Shown here piece by piece: positions 1 through 12,940 of a stretch of DNA of 64,000 nt. Both the position numbers and the translations under genes were made by a program. Position 1 is the first letter of the stretch. Each line of letters begins with the position of its first letter. This DNA comes from an uncultured Gammaproteobacteria bacterium. GTDB taxonomy: Bacteria; Pseudomonadota; Gammaproteobacteria; Pseudomonadales; Porticoccaceae. Location of the stretch: assembly GCA_913058345.1 (NCBI GenBank), contig CAJXQR010000012.1, forward strand, positions 1 through 64,000, written 5' to 3'. A model generated the notes under the pieces. The model had not been told where the DNA came from. It worked only from the letters and a program-made list of their open reading frames with translations, and made no database searches.

Positions 1-2155
1 CATCAATATCTTCTATCAACATAGCTTCAGTTATTTCCAGCATAATACTGCCTGGGGAAATGCTACTTTTATCAATAATGTTTTTTATTAGCAAAACAAA
101 ATCTTTACGCCTAAATTGCACAGGACTGATATTGACTGAAGCCTTAAATCCTTTTTTCAGATGGCCTTGAATTTGCCAATCTTTTAGCTGGGTACAGACC
201 GTCTCCATCACCCACTGTCCAATTTCGACAATCACACCAATTTCTTCTGCGACAGTAATGAACTCAGCCGGAAGGATAAGTCCTCTTTGAGGATGGTGCC
301 ATCGAACAAGCGCTTCAACCCCAATAGGTTCACCGTCACTATCAATTTTTGACTGATAATATAATTCGAACTGTTGAAGTTTAATTGCCTGTCGCAAATC
401 CTGCTCTATCAATACTCTATTATCCGCATCCTCCTGCTGCTCAGCACGATAAAATGCCACGGCATTACGACCATTTTTCTTCGCCTGGTACATCGCAACA
501 TCGGCATTTTGCATAATACTTTCCGCCGTATCGCCATCCTCCGGAAAAATAGCCAGACCAATGCTTGATGACATATGATAATTTTGTCCATCAATCATAT
601 AATCAACGGCCAGTGTTGCCCGCAGTTTTTCAGCAATGACTCGCGCTTTATGAGCCACCATATGCGTACCACCAGCTATAACCGGAACGACAACAACAAA
701 CTCATCACCACCGATCCTAGCAACCGTATCATCTTGCCTGAAAACATCCAGCAAACGTTTCGCCACCTCTATCAGCAGGCTATCTCCACTGGTATGGCCC
801 AAGCTATCATTGAGTAATTTGAAGCGATCCAGGTCGAGATAAAACACCGCACCGCTATTTTTATTTCTCTTGGCTGCGGCGCAATACTGGTGCAACCTAT
901 CAAGCAACAAGCGCCGATTGGCCAGCGTTGTCAATGGATCATAGTAAGCCAGTCGGCTAATTTCTTCCTGGGCATACTTGTACTCACTAATATTAGACAC
1001 TGCTGCCCGCACCGTGATTGGCACATCGCTACTATCGCATTCAACCTGGCCCTGTGTTCGCAACCAGTGCAACTCTCCATCCGGTGCCACGAAACGGCTT
1101 TCGAGTTCAAAAGCTCTCCCGGCATAAATACCTTCAATCACTGAATCAACCAGCTCAATATCATCTTTAAAAATGAGGCGTCGCAACGCCGCCAGTGACT
1201 GAGGCAATTCATCAGTTGGTAAGCCGAACAAATGGCTCGCGCCATCAGACCAGGACATATCCTTGGTTTGCAGATCGGCTTCCCAAATCGCAATGCCACC
1301 GGCTTTGGTCGCCAGGCGGGTCATTTGCTCTTTGTGGGCCAGCTCATCTAACAGTGCCTGCCGCTCTAATTCCATCCTTTTACGATTGGTAATATCTCTA
1401 ACGTTCGCAAAGGTGAGCCGCCTATCACAGTAATCAAAGCCGCTAAAGCTCACCTCTACTTCACGAGGTTCGCCATTGGGTAGCTTAAGCTGCCATTCCA
1501 AAGTGCCAAAACGTCCCCGTTCAAGAGCGGAGAACACCTGGCTCAGTTTTTCATTGGCAATGGCCCCGTCATTTTGTACCGGCATTAACAATTCACTAAT
1601 CGGCATACTCAATAGCTCTGTGCTGGCACGCTGTGTCAAACGGGAAAATTGCTCATTAAAAGCGTCTATATGCGTGCCATCCAGAATCACTACGGCCTCT
1701 GGTAACGAGTCAATTAGCTGAAGTAACGGCTTTCCCTGATCACTGGATACTATGCAGTGTGGTAGCAAACCAGCGATTTCCTGGCAGGTCATCAAGTACC
1801 CCCGGGGCTGGCCAGCCAGCCCCGGGATCACAGTCAAGGATTCCAGCAACTCAAGGCGCTGGCCGTTCGGCGCATCCCGCACTGTTTGACTGGCATAGCG
1901 ACTCGAAAAAGTCTCTCCCTTCGCATCATATTCCCGATGCTTTTTCAAAAAATCGAGAAAGCCAGCGCCAGTTTGCTCGGTGTAAAGATCATCGAGAAAT
2001 GAACCCAACAGGGCTTCAGAAGGAACGCCGAAAAGTGCTAAAAAAGAGGGGTTTACTTTGATTATTTTTCTGCTCGCATCAGCAATAACAGATGGCTGGC
2101 CGGCATCGAACGCTAATGCAGTGACCTCAATATTGCTATCCGTTATTTTTTGCAT
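1..2155 (-). CDS. PAS-GGDEF-EAL sensor protein (c-di-GMP turnover), C-terminus beyond window
   Basis: Open from an ATG at 2155 to the window edge (718 codons), so the C-terminal half of the EAL domain is missing. No membrane segment is seen. About 400 N-terminal residues read as three PAS/PAC-like units. The diguanylate cyclase domain has an intact GGDEF at residues 482-486, preceded at the expected distance by RQDD (473-476), which fits the RxxD product-inhibition site. The phosphodiesterase domain starts near residue 590 with EAL at 614-616 followed by VRWHHP. Such fusions make and/or degrade cyclic di-GMP in response to a cytoplasmic signal; both active sites look intact as far as visible, so the net direction cannot be told. 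An AGGGA lies about 8 bases before the ATG. A PilZ gene (about 40 kb) is a possible downstream effector, by inference only. Confidence 0.9.
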   Translation of the reverse strand, partial: MQKITDSNIEVTALAFDAGQPSVIADASRKIIKVNPSFLALFGVPSEALLGSFLDDLYTEQTGAGFLDFLKKHREYDAKGETFSSRYASQTVRDAPNGQRLELLESLTVIPGLAGQPRGYLMTCQEIAGLLPHCIVSSDQGKPLLQLIDSLPEAVVILDGTHIDAFNEQFSRLTQRASTELLSMPISELLMPVQNDGAIANEKLSQVFSALERGRFGTLEWQLKLPNGEPREVEVSFSGFDYCDRRLTFANVRDITNRKRMELERQALLDELAHKEQMTRLATKAGGIAIWEADLQTKDMSWSDGASHLFGLPTDELPQSLAALRRLIFKDDIELVDSVIEGIYAGRAFELESRFVAPDGELHWLRTQGQVECDSSDVPITVRAAVSNISEYKYAQEEISRLAYYDPLTTLANRRLLLDRLHQYCAAAKRNKNSGAVFYLDLDRFKLLNDSLGHTSGDSLLIEVAKRLLDVFRQDDTVARIGGDEFVVVVPVIAGGTHMVAHKARVIAEKLRATLAVDYMIDGQNYHMSSSIGLAIFPEDGDTAESIMQNADVAMYQAKKNGRNAVAFYRAEQQEDADNRVLIEQDLRQAIKLQQFELYYQSKIDSDGEPIGVEALVRWHHPQRGLILPAEFITVAEEIGVIVEIGQWVMETVCTQLKDWQIQGHLKKGFKASVNISPVQFRRKDFVLLIKNIIDKSSISPGSIMLEITEAMLIEDID

Positions 2156-2230
2156 GGTTAGTCCCTGCAATACTTGATTATTGCCGTGGCTACTCTTTTA
2201 GTAAGCCCCTCATAGCTGAGATAGCTTAAA

Positions 2231-2821
2231 CTAAGATGACTCGGGCCCAAGAAACCGGAGCCTGTTCGCTTCTTTCTTACGTTCGCTTTTACGTAACAAA
2301 ACCAGTGTCACACCAAGCCCGCCGCTATGTCGGGGCGCACTGTGAAATGCTAATACATCACTCAACTGTGGCAACCAGCAATTAACACAACTCTTCAACA
2401 GTGCCGGCGTTTCCCTATGCTCACCTTTACCGTGAGTAATAGAGCTGCAACGAATATCGTGGGCAACACAGTCGCGAATAAAAGCTTGAATTTCTCTACG
2501 CGATTGCACGACCGTCAGTCGGTGTAAATCGAGACTGGACTCGACAACGTAGGCCCCTTGTTTCAAACGACGAAAAACACCGTGCTGTACGCCATCCCGT
2601 TTAAAGGACAGCGTATCCAGAGCCTTGACCCGGGGCACATGTTCTTCTCCCGCAAGAAAATCATCACTATTCTCAGTCATTTTGGTCGCTGCCAGACGAC
2701 GGGATACCAGGGCTGGACTATTTCTATCCACCGGTATTTTAAAATGATGACCCGACGGGTTCAGCGGCTGTACATCGCCGACAAACTCTCGAAACAGTTT
2801 TTTTTCTTCTTCTTCAACCAT
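2231..2821 (-). CDS. Smr-domain protein (SmrA/YdaL-like putative endonuclease)
   Basis: 196 residues. The C-terminal half is an Smr domain with the family signatures LDLHRL (about residues 97-102) and THGKGE (about 129-134; the HGxG motif), followed by the typical tail VLAFHSAPRHSGGLGVTLVLLRK. The N-terminal half is charged and low in secondary-structure cues (EEEEKK start), as in the stand-alone SmrA/SmrB proteins of gammaproteobacteria. Family members are nucleases acting on RNA or on branched DNA, and SmrB cleaves mRNA at collided ribosomes; which applies here is not visible. It lies 75 bases beyond the start of the PAS-GGDEF-EAL gene on the same strand, so they may be co-transcribed. ATG at 2821 with an AGGG upstream. 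Confidence 0.85.
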   Translation of the reverse strand: MVEEEEKKLFREFVGDVQPLNPSGHHFKIPVDRNSPALVSRRLAATKMTENSDDFLAGEEHVPRVKALDTLSFKRDGVQHGVFRRLKQGAYVVESSLDLHRLTVVQSRREIQAFIRDCVAHDIRCSSITHGKGEHRETPALLKSCVNCWLPQLSDVLAFHSAPRHSGGLGVTLVLLRKSERKKEANRLRFLGPESS

Positions 2822-3150
2822 CGCACCCTACTCTAAACATCTCTGCCTTCTTTACTCAGAGTACCACCTTGACGATTCTAACACCCACCAAACAGAGTAG
2901 ATGTATATTCTCTAACATTTACCAAAGCCAAACTGTAGAAAAACCACAACCATTATCACAAACAGCGCAAAACATCAGGCCTTTAATGAAGTGCCGATGC
3001 CAATGATGGCGTGCCCAAACATTTGGGCTCATCAGCAGTAGCCACTTTAAACAAAGCGAATTATTGCGAAATTTAACAACGAGGAATCTCGATATTCCAG
3101 TCCTCAGATGCAAGTTCGTCGATTACTCAAACGCTTCAGGGCGTCGACAG
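2822..3150. other. Intergenic stretch, no gene seen
   Basis: About 330 AT-rich bases between cls and the Smr gene, both on the minus strand. No convincing ORF or RNA gene. A perfect 7-bp inverted repeat with a 2-base loop (GCCCAAA/TTTGGGC, 3013-3028) is present but has no T-run on either side, so it is not called a terminator. Confidence 0.6.
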
Positions 3151-4614
3151 CTATAAATACGGTGAAAAAAGCCAACAAAGAGCATCGCGACTACGCGTCA
3201 TCAATGAGCGGCTATCAAGCTCAGCAAGAGTCACCATTGATGATCGCGCAATCAATGCGTCAAACTCCCCCTCCAGCTCGGCAGCCAGCATTTTGTCATA
3301 AATTTCAACACCCAACTCATAATTAAGCCGTAGACTGCGCGGATCAAGGTTGGCCGAGCCGATGAGCAGATATTCCCCGTCGACGATAAACAGTTTTGAA
3401 TGGTTAAACGGCGGGGGCTGATAGGCTACACTGATGTCATAGTACAACAGCTCCCATAGCATATTACGCATTGCCCAGTGGACATACACCAAATTGTTCT
3501 TCTCTGGCAACACCAGTGTGACTGCCACACCTCGCAAGGCCGCGGTCTGCAACGCAGCCAGCATTTCCCGGCTTGGCAAAAAGTACGGAGTCATGATCCG
3601 AATCGAATTTTTTGCCTGTGCGATGGCGCCCAATAGAACATGGCTGAGTTTATCGAGGTTAAAATCGGGGCCGTCGACTATCACCCGACAACGGCTCTCG
3701 CCGAACACCGCTTGCTCTACCTCGGACCTTTGCGGCTCTTCCCCGGTCGCTTGCTGCCACGTTTGAGCGAAACCCGTGACCAATTGCGCGACAACAGGGC
3801 CCTGAAACTGAAACTGGATATCGGCTGTGGGCTGGCGAGTCGCTCCCTGCTGAACAAGGTGACGATCACCGATGTTCATACCGCCGGTAAAGCCAATTCT
3901 CTCATCGACTATCAGTAACTTGCGGTGGTTACGCAAATTCAGGCCCGGAAGCTGAGAACCCAAACGTGGAGGCCCAAAACGCTCAACATTGACGCCCAAG
4001 CGGCTCAAGCGTCGACTTATTCGAGGCCATGAATACAACTCGCCCATGGCATCGACAATGACTCTGACAGTCACACCGCGATTGACCGCAGCGCATAAAG
4101 CCTCTGTAAACGCATGCCCAAAATGGTTATTTTCAAAAATATACGTACTTAAATCGATGTTATTTTTCGCTGTGTTCATCGCATTTAGCATCGCGGGATA
4201 GGCTATTTCACCATTTCGCAACACGGCCACCTCGTTACCCGCTAGTAGAGGCAAACCGGTGAGCGCGTAGGTGGCTCTAATCAGGGGAGCAAAATCATCT
4301 TGTCTATTTTTATTAAAGGGGATATCTGAAAGAGGCACATCCCCCCGTTCAAAGTCGATAAAACGACGTGGGTGGGAGCCACCTTTCCACACCTGAGCGC
4401 GATGGTGAATTCGATTGATACCAAACAAAAAATATAGTGCCGGACCCACGATAGGAAACAACAAGCAGACACTCATCCAACCCATGGCAGCACGAGGGTC
4501 ACGCTTGTAGAGCAAGGCGTGCCACATTGCGAAAGGCGCGGCGATAAGCGCAAGGGTAATAAGGCTGTTGACCACAACATCAAGCCCGCTGAATTCAGTG
4601 AAGGCTGTCATCAA
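3151..4614 (-). CDS. cls: Cardiolipin synthase (ClsA-type phospholipase D family)
   Basis: 487 residues, the usual length for bacterial ClsA. Two N-terminal hydrophobic segments (about residues 13-33 and 43-66) anchor it in the inner membrane. Two phospholipase-D HKD motifs follow: H230-K232-D237 (HRKLLIVD, then GFTGGMNIGDRH) and H405-K407-D412 (HSKLFIVD, then LIGSANLDPRS). The enzyme condenses two phosphatidylglycerols into cardiolipin and glycerol. Both catalytic motifs are complete and the C-terminus ends in the hydrophobic LCWLFSPYL typical of ClsA. It stands alone, with about 330 and 450 non-coding bases on either side. Confidence 0.95.
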   Translation of the reverse strand: MMTAFTEFSGLDVVVNSLITLALIAAPFAMWHALLYKRDPRAAMGWMSVCLLFPIVGPALYFLFGINRIHHRAQVWKGGSHPRRFIDFERGDVPLSDIPFNKNRQDDFAPLIRATYALTGLPLLAGNEVAVLRNGEIAYPAMLNAMNTAKNNIDLSTYIFENNHFGHAFTEALCAAVNRGVTVRVIVDAMGELYSWPRISRRLSRLGVNVERFGPPRLGSQLPGLNLRNHRKLLIVDERIGFTGGMNIGDRHLVQQGATRQPTADIQFQFQGPVVAQLVTGFAQTWQQATGEEPQRSEVEQAVFGESRCRVIVDGPDFNLDKLSHVLLGAIAQAKNSIRIMTPYFLPSREMLAALQTAALRGVAVTLVLPEKNNLVYVHWAMRNMLWELLYYDISVAYQPPPFNHSKLFIVDGEYLLIGSANLDPRSLRLNYELGVEIYDKMLAAELEGEFDALIARSSMVTLAELDSRSLMTRSRDALCWLFSPYL

Positions 4615-5068
4615 ATTGAATACCCCTGTTTATTGCAGGCTTCGATTTAGAGTATGGCGTTGAAAATCGACAATAACAATTGCGCTATTAGCCATGTAGC
4701 AAGCGACGTCACGGGTATTCATCCTGGCTATAAAATAAGTGGACGCTATTAATTCGTTGATTGCATCAAGCAATGCCCGTGGGCGAGCTATTAAAATAAG
4801 GGCAACAAGCCCCTGCGGTTTTCGAGTCTTCCACCCTATTCACTGTTAGCGACACTGTTCACTGAGTTCAATGTGTTCACGAAACTCTAAGCGTCACTTC
4901 AAACGGGAGGTCTGTCTTCCAACCCTCTTAGCTAAGCCCAATCCAGAATAACCTAGTTACTGGTCACCAAGAGCTGAGTTAAGGAGTGCTTATTTGAGTT
5001 CAAGAGGGCGTCCGCAAGACAGCAACAACTGATAAAAATAGTGTGTGATAAGACTTAAAGAAGAGCAA
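4615..5068. other. Intergenic stretch, no gene seen
   Basis: About 450 bases upstream of cls and downstream of the GST gene. Many stops in all frames; only small GC-rich inverted repeats (for example GCCC/GGGC at 4775-4784 and GGGC/GCCC at 4800-4812) without terminator tails. It should hold the cls promoter but no clear -35/-10 pair stands out. Confidence 0.5.
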
Positions 5069-5698
5069 TTACAATAAATGACTGCGGTTTTTTTCCATTA
5101 TTGCCTTAAACAAATCACTATCGAGTAAGGTTTTTAGCCAACGTTGGAGAGAGGGCAAGGACTGGTCAGCAAACCAGTCGGCATTGGTATTGGCGAACTG
5201 ACGCACAAAAGGAAATATAGCAATATCAACGAAACTCACTTGCTGTCCCAGCAGATAGGCATTGCCCTTGAGCAGGGTATTTAATTGATGTAAAAATATC
5301 AGCCCCTTGTCGCGAGCCACAAGGCTATTCCCCCCAGGGTAGCGCTGGGGATATTTATAGCGATCGAGGTTTAATTTAAACTCCCCATCATTCTCATCAA
5401 TCAGCGCCTGAGTGAACACCCACGATGATGGCAACCAGTGAGCCGAATCATTTTGTTGCAGTGCCCAACGCATAATGTCCAGGCTCTCATCAATCACCTC
5501 ACCCGATAATAGTTGCAAAACCGGCACCGAGCCTTTGGGTGATAAGGCCAGCATTGCCGCTGGTTTTGACTTTAACTCAACTTCAACCATCTCACACTGC
5601 ACACCGGCCTGGTATAAAGCCATACGAGCGCGCATGGCAAATGGACAACGGCGGAAACTGTAGAGAACGGGATACTGACGAGTCGACTCCAAGCTCAC
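5069..5698 (-). CDS. Glutathione S-transferase family protein
   Basis: 209 residues. The N-terminal thioredoxin fold begins with YSFRRCPFAMRARMAL (about residues 14-29), a CPFA motif at the start of helix 1 that replaces the Tyr/Ser active site of classic GSTs and resembles omega-type and glutaredoxin-2-like enzymes. GSVPVLQL supplies the cis-Pro loop and DESLDIMRWAL the glutathione gamma-glutamyl-binding site. The all-helical C-terminal domain contains VSFVDIAIFPFVRQF, the usual N-capping box region. Cys-type GSTs usually catalyse thiol-transfer or deglutathionylation; the substrate is unknown. GTG start at 5698 with GAGG upstream. Probably its own transcription unit, 120 bases beyond the terminator of the beta-oxidation gene. 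Confidence 0.88.
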   Translation of the reverse strand: MSLESTRQYPVLYSFRRCPFAMRARMALYQAGVQCEMVEVELKSKPAAMLALSPKGSVPVLQLLSGEVIDESLDIMRWALQQNDSAHWLPSSWVFTQALIDENDGEFKLNLDRYKYPQRYPGGNSLVARDKGLIFLHQLNTLLKGNAYLLGQQVSFVDIAIFPFVRQFANTNADWFADQSLPSLQRWLKTLLDSDLFKAIMEKNRSHLL

Positions 5699-5726
5699 TA
5701 CCCAGCAATCCTCATTCTCATCTCCC

Positions 5727-5774
5727 TAAAAAAAGCCCCAAAATAAAAGCGAAAATCACTTTCAGCTCGGGGCT
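5727..5774 (-). terminator. Rho-independent terminator after the beta-oxidation gene
   Basis: Read on the minus strand, AGCCCC pairs with GGGGCT and is followed by seven T. The loop is long (about 29 bases) and can fold further. It lies about 45 bases beyond the stop codon of the gene ending at 5819. Confidence 0.65.
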
Positions 5775-5818
5775 ACGCTCATCAACCTAACCGGTGACCT
5801 AAGCTGCTAATCGACGAC

Positions 5819-7903
<2,085 letters not shown>

Positions 7904-7959
7904 GATGCTTCCTTATTTTGTTGAGTGATACATGAATGAATAGTGTGGTGCTATCAATA

Positions 7960-8256
7960 CTATTTCGCCAAATGCTCTTTTAAAGCCGCAACATAATCAT
8001 CAGCATGCCGATGTGTAGAGACTATATCGAGCAAGCTCTTGCCCTCGGGGTTGGTGGCATGAAGATTTCTTTTTGCCGCTGTGAAAAAATGTAAAAATGT
8101 CATGAAGTTTTCGGCTCGCATACCGCGATAAGCTTTTTCAAGCACATGAAAATCAGCATCGACACCCTTTGGCGCCTCATAATCTAAAAAGCGTTTGATA
8201 CGCTGGTCGTCCAGCATTTCACCAAGCACTTTTTGCTTATCTTTCTTTAAAGCCAT
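7960..8256 (-). CDS. PA4642-family small conserved protein
   Basis: 98 residues. It begins MALKKDKQKVLGE and contains GVDADFHVLEKAYRGMRAENF and NPEGKSLLDIVSTHRHADDYV, which I recognise as the PA4642-like family of pseudomonads and relatives. No biochemical function is established to my knowledge. It is charged and probably helical, with no signal peptide or membrane segment, so cytoplasmic. The gene sits between gatB and the beta-oxidation gene, all on the minus strand, with 56-69 base gaps. AGGA lies before the ATG. Confidence 0.75.
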   Translation of the reverse strand: MALKKDKQKVLGEMLDDQRIKRFLDYEAPKGVDADFHVLEKAYRGMRAENFMTFLHFFTAAKRNLHATNPEGKSLLDIVSTHRHADDYVAALKEHLAK

Positions 8257-8325
8257 TGTTTATTTCCTAACATTATTTGCTGACTGAATAGAATTAACCA
8301 AGTTTGACTATCGGACGAATACTAT

Positions 8326-9774
8326 TTAGAGCAGAGCATTTAGTTTTTGCAGCAAGACCTCATTGACCTGCTGTGGATTGGCTTGCCCCTTGGACGCTTT
8401 CATAATTTGACCGACGAAGTAGCCCAGCATTTTGGGCCGTTTGGACTCATCCGCCTGCCGATAATTCTCCACTTGCTTAGAGCTATTGGCAATCACCTCA
8501 TCAACCATACCTTCAATCGCACCACTATCGGACACTTGCTTCAGACCACGGGCTTCGATAATAGTATCGGGTTCACCTTCACCGGCCCACATGGCAGAAA
8601 ATACTTCACGAGCCATTTTATTGGAGATCGTTTTGTCGACAATGCGGGCAATTAAAGCCGCCAGTTGTTCTGCGCTCACAGGGCAGTGCTGTATCAGCTG
8701 GTCTTCACTATTTAAACGTGCAGCCAATTCGCCCATGACCCAGTTGGCAGCTAGTTTCGCATCGCCACACTGACCCGCAACAGCTTCAAAATAAGTGGCC
8801 GTTGCTGGCTCATCGGAAAGAACACCCGCGTCATAAGCCGACAAACCATAGCTCTCGACAAAGCGGGCGCGCCGGGCCTCTGGTAATTCCGGTAACGAAG
8901 CACGCACGGCATCGACATAGGCCTGATCAATTTCTACCGGCAGTAGATCCGGGCAAGGGAAGTAGCGATAGTCATTGGCTTCTTCCTTGCTACGCATCGA
9001 ACGGGCAGTATGGGTGTCGCCATCGTAAAGTCGAGTTTCCTGTACCACACTGCCACCGTCTTCTAGCAAGTCAATTTGGCGCTCCACTTCCTGCTCAATC
9101 GCTCGTTCCATAAAACGAAAGGAGTTGAGATTTTTTGTTTCCGTACGCGTTCCCAACGCTTCGCCTTTTTTGCGCACTGACACATTGACGTCGAAACGCA
9201 TGGAACCCTGTGCCATTTCGCCATCACAAATACCGATAGACACTACCAATGCATGCAGTTTTTTAGCGAAAGCAACCGCCTCTTCCGGGCTGCTCATATC
9301 GGGTTCAGAAACAATCTCGATCAGCGGCGTGCCAGCACGATTAAGGTCAATGCCCGACATACCGTGGAAGTCCTCGTGGAGGGATTTACCCGCATCTTCT
9401 TCTAGATGAGCGTGATGAATGCGGACAGTTTTAGTGCGGCCATCGTCGAGCTGAATATCAACCTTGCCCTCAAGCACAATAGGTTTTTCAAGCTGGGTCG
9501 TTTGGTAGCCCTTGGGTAGATCGGGGTAAAAATAATTTTTTCGTTCGAAAGCGGAAATCAATCCAATCTCAGCATCAATGGCGACGCCAAACATCACCGC
9601 CATACGCACCGCTTCTGCATTGAGTACCGGCAATGTGCCGGGCATGGCCAAATCAATAGCACAAGCCTGAGTGTTGGGCTCGGCACCAAATGCAGTACTA
9701 GCGCCAGAAAAAATCTTGGTCTTTGTCGCGAGCTGGGTGTGAACTTCCAGGCCGATTACGGTTTCCCATGTCAT
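8326..9774 (-). CDS. gatB: Asp/Glu-tRNA(Asn/Gln) amidotransferase subunit B
   Basis: 482 residues from the ATG at 9774, chosen because [15 protein letters not shown] is the family N-terminus and AAGGAG lies 10 bases upstream. A longer reading from 9822 would overlap gatA. GatB binds the mischarged tRNA, and its cradle domain activates Glu/Asp on Glu-tRNA(Gln) or Asp-tRNA(Asn) with ATP using ammonia from GatA. Family blocks seen: [54 protein letters not shown] and the C-terminal YqeY-like region ending in [20 protein letters not shown]. It is the last gene of gatC-gatA-gatB. Confidence 0.97.
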   Translation of the reverse strand: MTWETVIGLEVHTQLATKTKIFSGASTAFGAEPNTQACAIDLAMPGTLPVLNAEAVRMAVMFGVAIDAEIGLISAFERKNYFYPDLPKGYQTTQLEKPIVLEGKVDIQLDDGRTKTVRIHHAHLEEDAGKSLHEDFHGMSGIDLNRAGTPLIEIVSEPDMSSPEEAVAFAKKLHALVVSIGICDGEMAQGSMRFDVNVSVRKKGEALGTRTETKNLNSFRFMERAIEQEVERQIDLLEDGGSVVQETRLYDGDTHTARSMRSKEEANDYRYFPCPDLLPVEIDQAYVDAVRASLPELPEARRARFVESYGLSAYDAGVLSDEPATATYFEAVAGQCGDAKLAANWVMGELAARLNSEDQLIQHCPVSAEQLAALIARIVDKTISNKMAREVFSAMWAGEGEPDTIIEARGLKQVSDSGAIEGMVDEVIANSSKQVENYRQADESKRPKMLGYFVGQIMKASKGQANPQQVNEVLLQKLNALL

Positions 9775-9788
9775 GCTGTCCGTACTCC

Positions 9789-11249
9789 TTAATCGATGCC
9801 GGGGGCGCAGCGTGAATGCCAATCGCTGGCCTGTTGATAGCGATGAGCAACATTGAGCATGCGTCCCTCGTCAAAATAATTGCCAATGAGTTGCAGGCCA
9901 ACAGGCTTGTCGTCAACCAAACCGCAAGGCAGGGACATGCCAGGCAAACCAGCTAAGTTGGTGGCAATAGTGTAGATATCTTCCAGATACATGGCCACCG
10001 GATCGTCGCCCTTGGCACCAAACTCGAAGGCTGGATTGGGGCAGGTGGGACCGGCAATCATATCCACGTCTCTAAAAGCACTGACAAAATCTTCCTTAAT
10101 TAAACGCCGTATCTGCATAGCTTTGTTGTAGTAAGCATCGTAATAACCCGCCGATAGGCAATAGGCGCCGACCAAAATACGTCTTTTAACCTCATCGCCA
10201 AAGCCCTCGGAACGGCTGCGCATGTACATATCGCGTAAATCGACTGGATTTTCACAGCGATAACCGTAACGCGAACCATCAAAGCGGGACAGGTTAGCTG
10301 ATGCCTCGGCTGGCGCAATCACATAATAGGCGGGAACAGAGAGATGGGAATGGGGCAAGCTAATAGCCTTCAGTTTCGCACCCTGCTTTTCCAATTCCGC
10401 CAGCGCTGCGTTGACAGCTTGTTCAGTCACTGGGTTCAGGCCCTCGCCGAAATACTCTTCCGGGACACCGATGGTCATACCGCTAATATCCTGGCTTAGC
10501 CCCGCGCAATAATCGGGGACACTCTGCTCACTCGATGTGGAATCCTTAGTGTCAAAACTCGCCATATGATTGAGCATCAGCGCGAGATCTTCAGCGGTAC
10601 GCGCCATAGGTCCGCCCTGATCGAGACTCGACGCAAATGCAATCATGCCCCAGCGCGACACACGCCCGTAGGTGGGTTTCAATCCTGTAATACCGCACAG
10701 GGCTGCGGGCTGACGGATGGAGCCACCGGTATCAGTGGCCGTTGCCGCTGGCGTCAACCGCGCCGCCACTGCTGCCGCTGATCCCCCGGAGGAACCCCCA
10801 GGCACACAATCGCTATGCCAGGGGTTTTTAACCGGGCCGTAATAGCTGGTTTCGTTGGACGAGCCCATGGCAAATTCATCCATATTGGTCTTACCCAATA
10901 CGACCACCCCGGCAGCGGCCAGATTTTCAACCACAGTGGCATCGTAGGGCGGCACGAAATTGTCGAGCATTTTCGACCCACAGCTGGTGCGGACTCCCGC
11001 AGTGCAGAAAATATCTTTATGGGCAATTGGTACGCCGCAAAGTGCCGAAACGCTATCTGCATCTGCAGACCGCTGTTTGTCAGCCTTGCTAGCCTGAGCC
11101 AGAGCGCGCTCTTCTGTCACTGTAATAAAACTATTGTAATTGCCATCAAGCCGCTTGATGCGGGCGAGAAAATGCTGCGTCACTTCGACACTGGAAAATT
11201 GGCCAGCGTCTAGGCCTGCACTTAATTCGGCCAGGGTTAGGTTGTGCAT
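9789..11249 (-). CDS. gatA: Asp/Glu-tRNA(Asn/Gln) amidotransferase subunit A
   Basis: 486 residues, normal length. It is an amidase-signature enzyme with the Ser-cisSer-Lys triad at K78 (AHKD), S153 (GGSSGGS) and S177 (DTGGSIRQ). It hydrolyses glutamine to ammonia for the transamidation carried out on GatB. Its stop codon lies 14 bases before the gatB start. The ATG at 11249 has GAGGAG upstream. With gatC and gatB it forms the full GatCAB set, which implies that the host makes Asn-tRNA and/or Gln-tRNA by the indirect route. Confidence 0.97.
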   Translation of the reverse strand: MHNLTLAELSAGLDAGQFSSVEVTQHFLARIKRLDGNYNSFITVTEERALAQASKADKQRSADADSVSALCGVPIAHKDIFCTAGVRTSCGSKMLDNFVPPYDATVVENLAAAGVVVLGKTNMDEFAMGSSNETSYYGPVKNPWHSDCVPGGSSGGSAAAVAARLTPAATATDTGGSIRQPAALCGITGLKPTYGRVSRWGMIAFASSLDQGGPMARTAEDLALMLNHMASFDTKDSTSSEQSVPDYCAGLSQDISGMTIGVPEEYFGEGLNPVTEQAVNAALAELEKQGAKLKAISLPHSHLSVPAYYVIAPAEASANLSRFDGSRYGYRCENPVDLRDMYMRSRSEGFGDEVKRRILVGAYCLSAGYYDAYYNKAMQIRRLIKEDFVSAFRDVDMIAGPTCPNPAFEFGAKGDDPVAMYLEDIYTIATNLAGLPGMSLPCGLVDDKPVGLQLIGNYFDEGRMLNVAHRYQQASDWHSRCAPGID

Positions 11250-11362
11250 CCTGTCTCCTCAGACTGTCTCCACAGAGACCGTGCTTAAAATACGACACGC
11301 CAACGACTGATGATGTCGCTAACGGCATGCCTGCTTGTGTTCCGCTATAGATACAAAAGCAT

Positions 11363-11650
11363 CTACTCGATGACTTTTGGCACCAAATAGAGACCTTCTT
11401 CCGTCGCCGGGGCAATAGCCTGAAATTCTTCTCGACGGTTCGTCTCGCTCACCTCGTCGGGACGCAAGCGCTGTCGAGCTTCCAGAGGATTGGCCAAGGG
11501 CTCAATGTTCGCTGTATCGGCAGCCTGTAACTGCTCGACCAGTGCCAACACATCATTAATACTTTTCACACTCGACTTGGCGTTTTCATCGCTGATATCT
11601 ATACGCGCCAATTCACCAAGTTTTTCAATATCTTCTCTATCGACCGACAT
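11363..11650 (-). CDS. gatC: Asp/Glu-tRNA(Asn/Gln) amidotransferase subunit C
   Basis: 95 residues, the standard length of GatC, with the typical start MSVDREDIEKLGELARIDI and the C-terminal LRPDEV block. GatC wraps around GatA and GatB and stabilises the complex. It is the first gene of gatCAB; the 113-base gap to gatA is longer than usual for this operon and holds no gene. It is divergent from mreB, with about 180 bases between the two start codons. Confidence 0.95.
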   Translation of the reverse strand: MSVDREDIEKLGELARIDISDENAKSSVKSINDVLALVEQLQAADTANIEPLANPLEARQRLRPDEVSETNRREEFQAIAPATEEGLYLVPKVIE

Positions 11651-11652
11651 AG

Positions 11653-12864
<1,212 letters not shown>

Positions 12865-12940
12865 TTCCGCGCCACTGAGCAAAACCCACCGAGTCAGAGT
12901 CATCAAAAACCTTTTTAAGCAAAGTTCGTCGCCACAGCGT

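Noticed and set aside
3013-3028. Terminator downstream of cls
   Set aside because: A perfect 7-bp palindrome but with a 2-base loop and no T-run.
9775-9822. Longer gatB starting at 9822
   Set aside because: It would overlap gatA and add residues absent from the family; the ATG at 9774 has a proper ribosome site.
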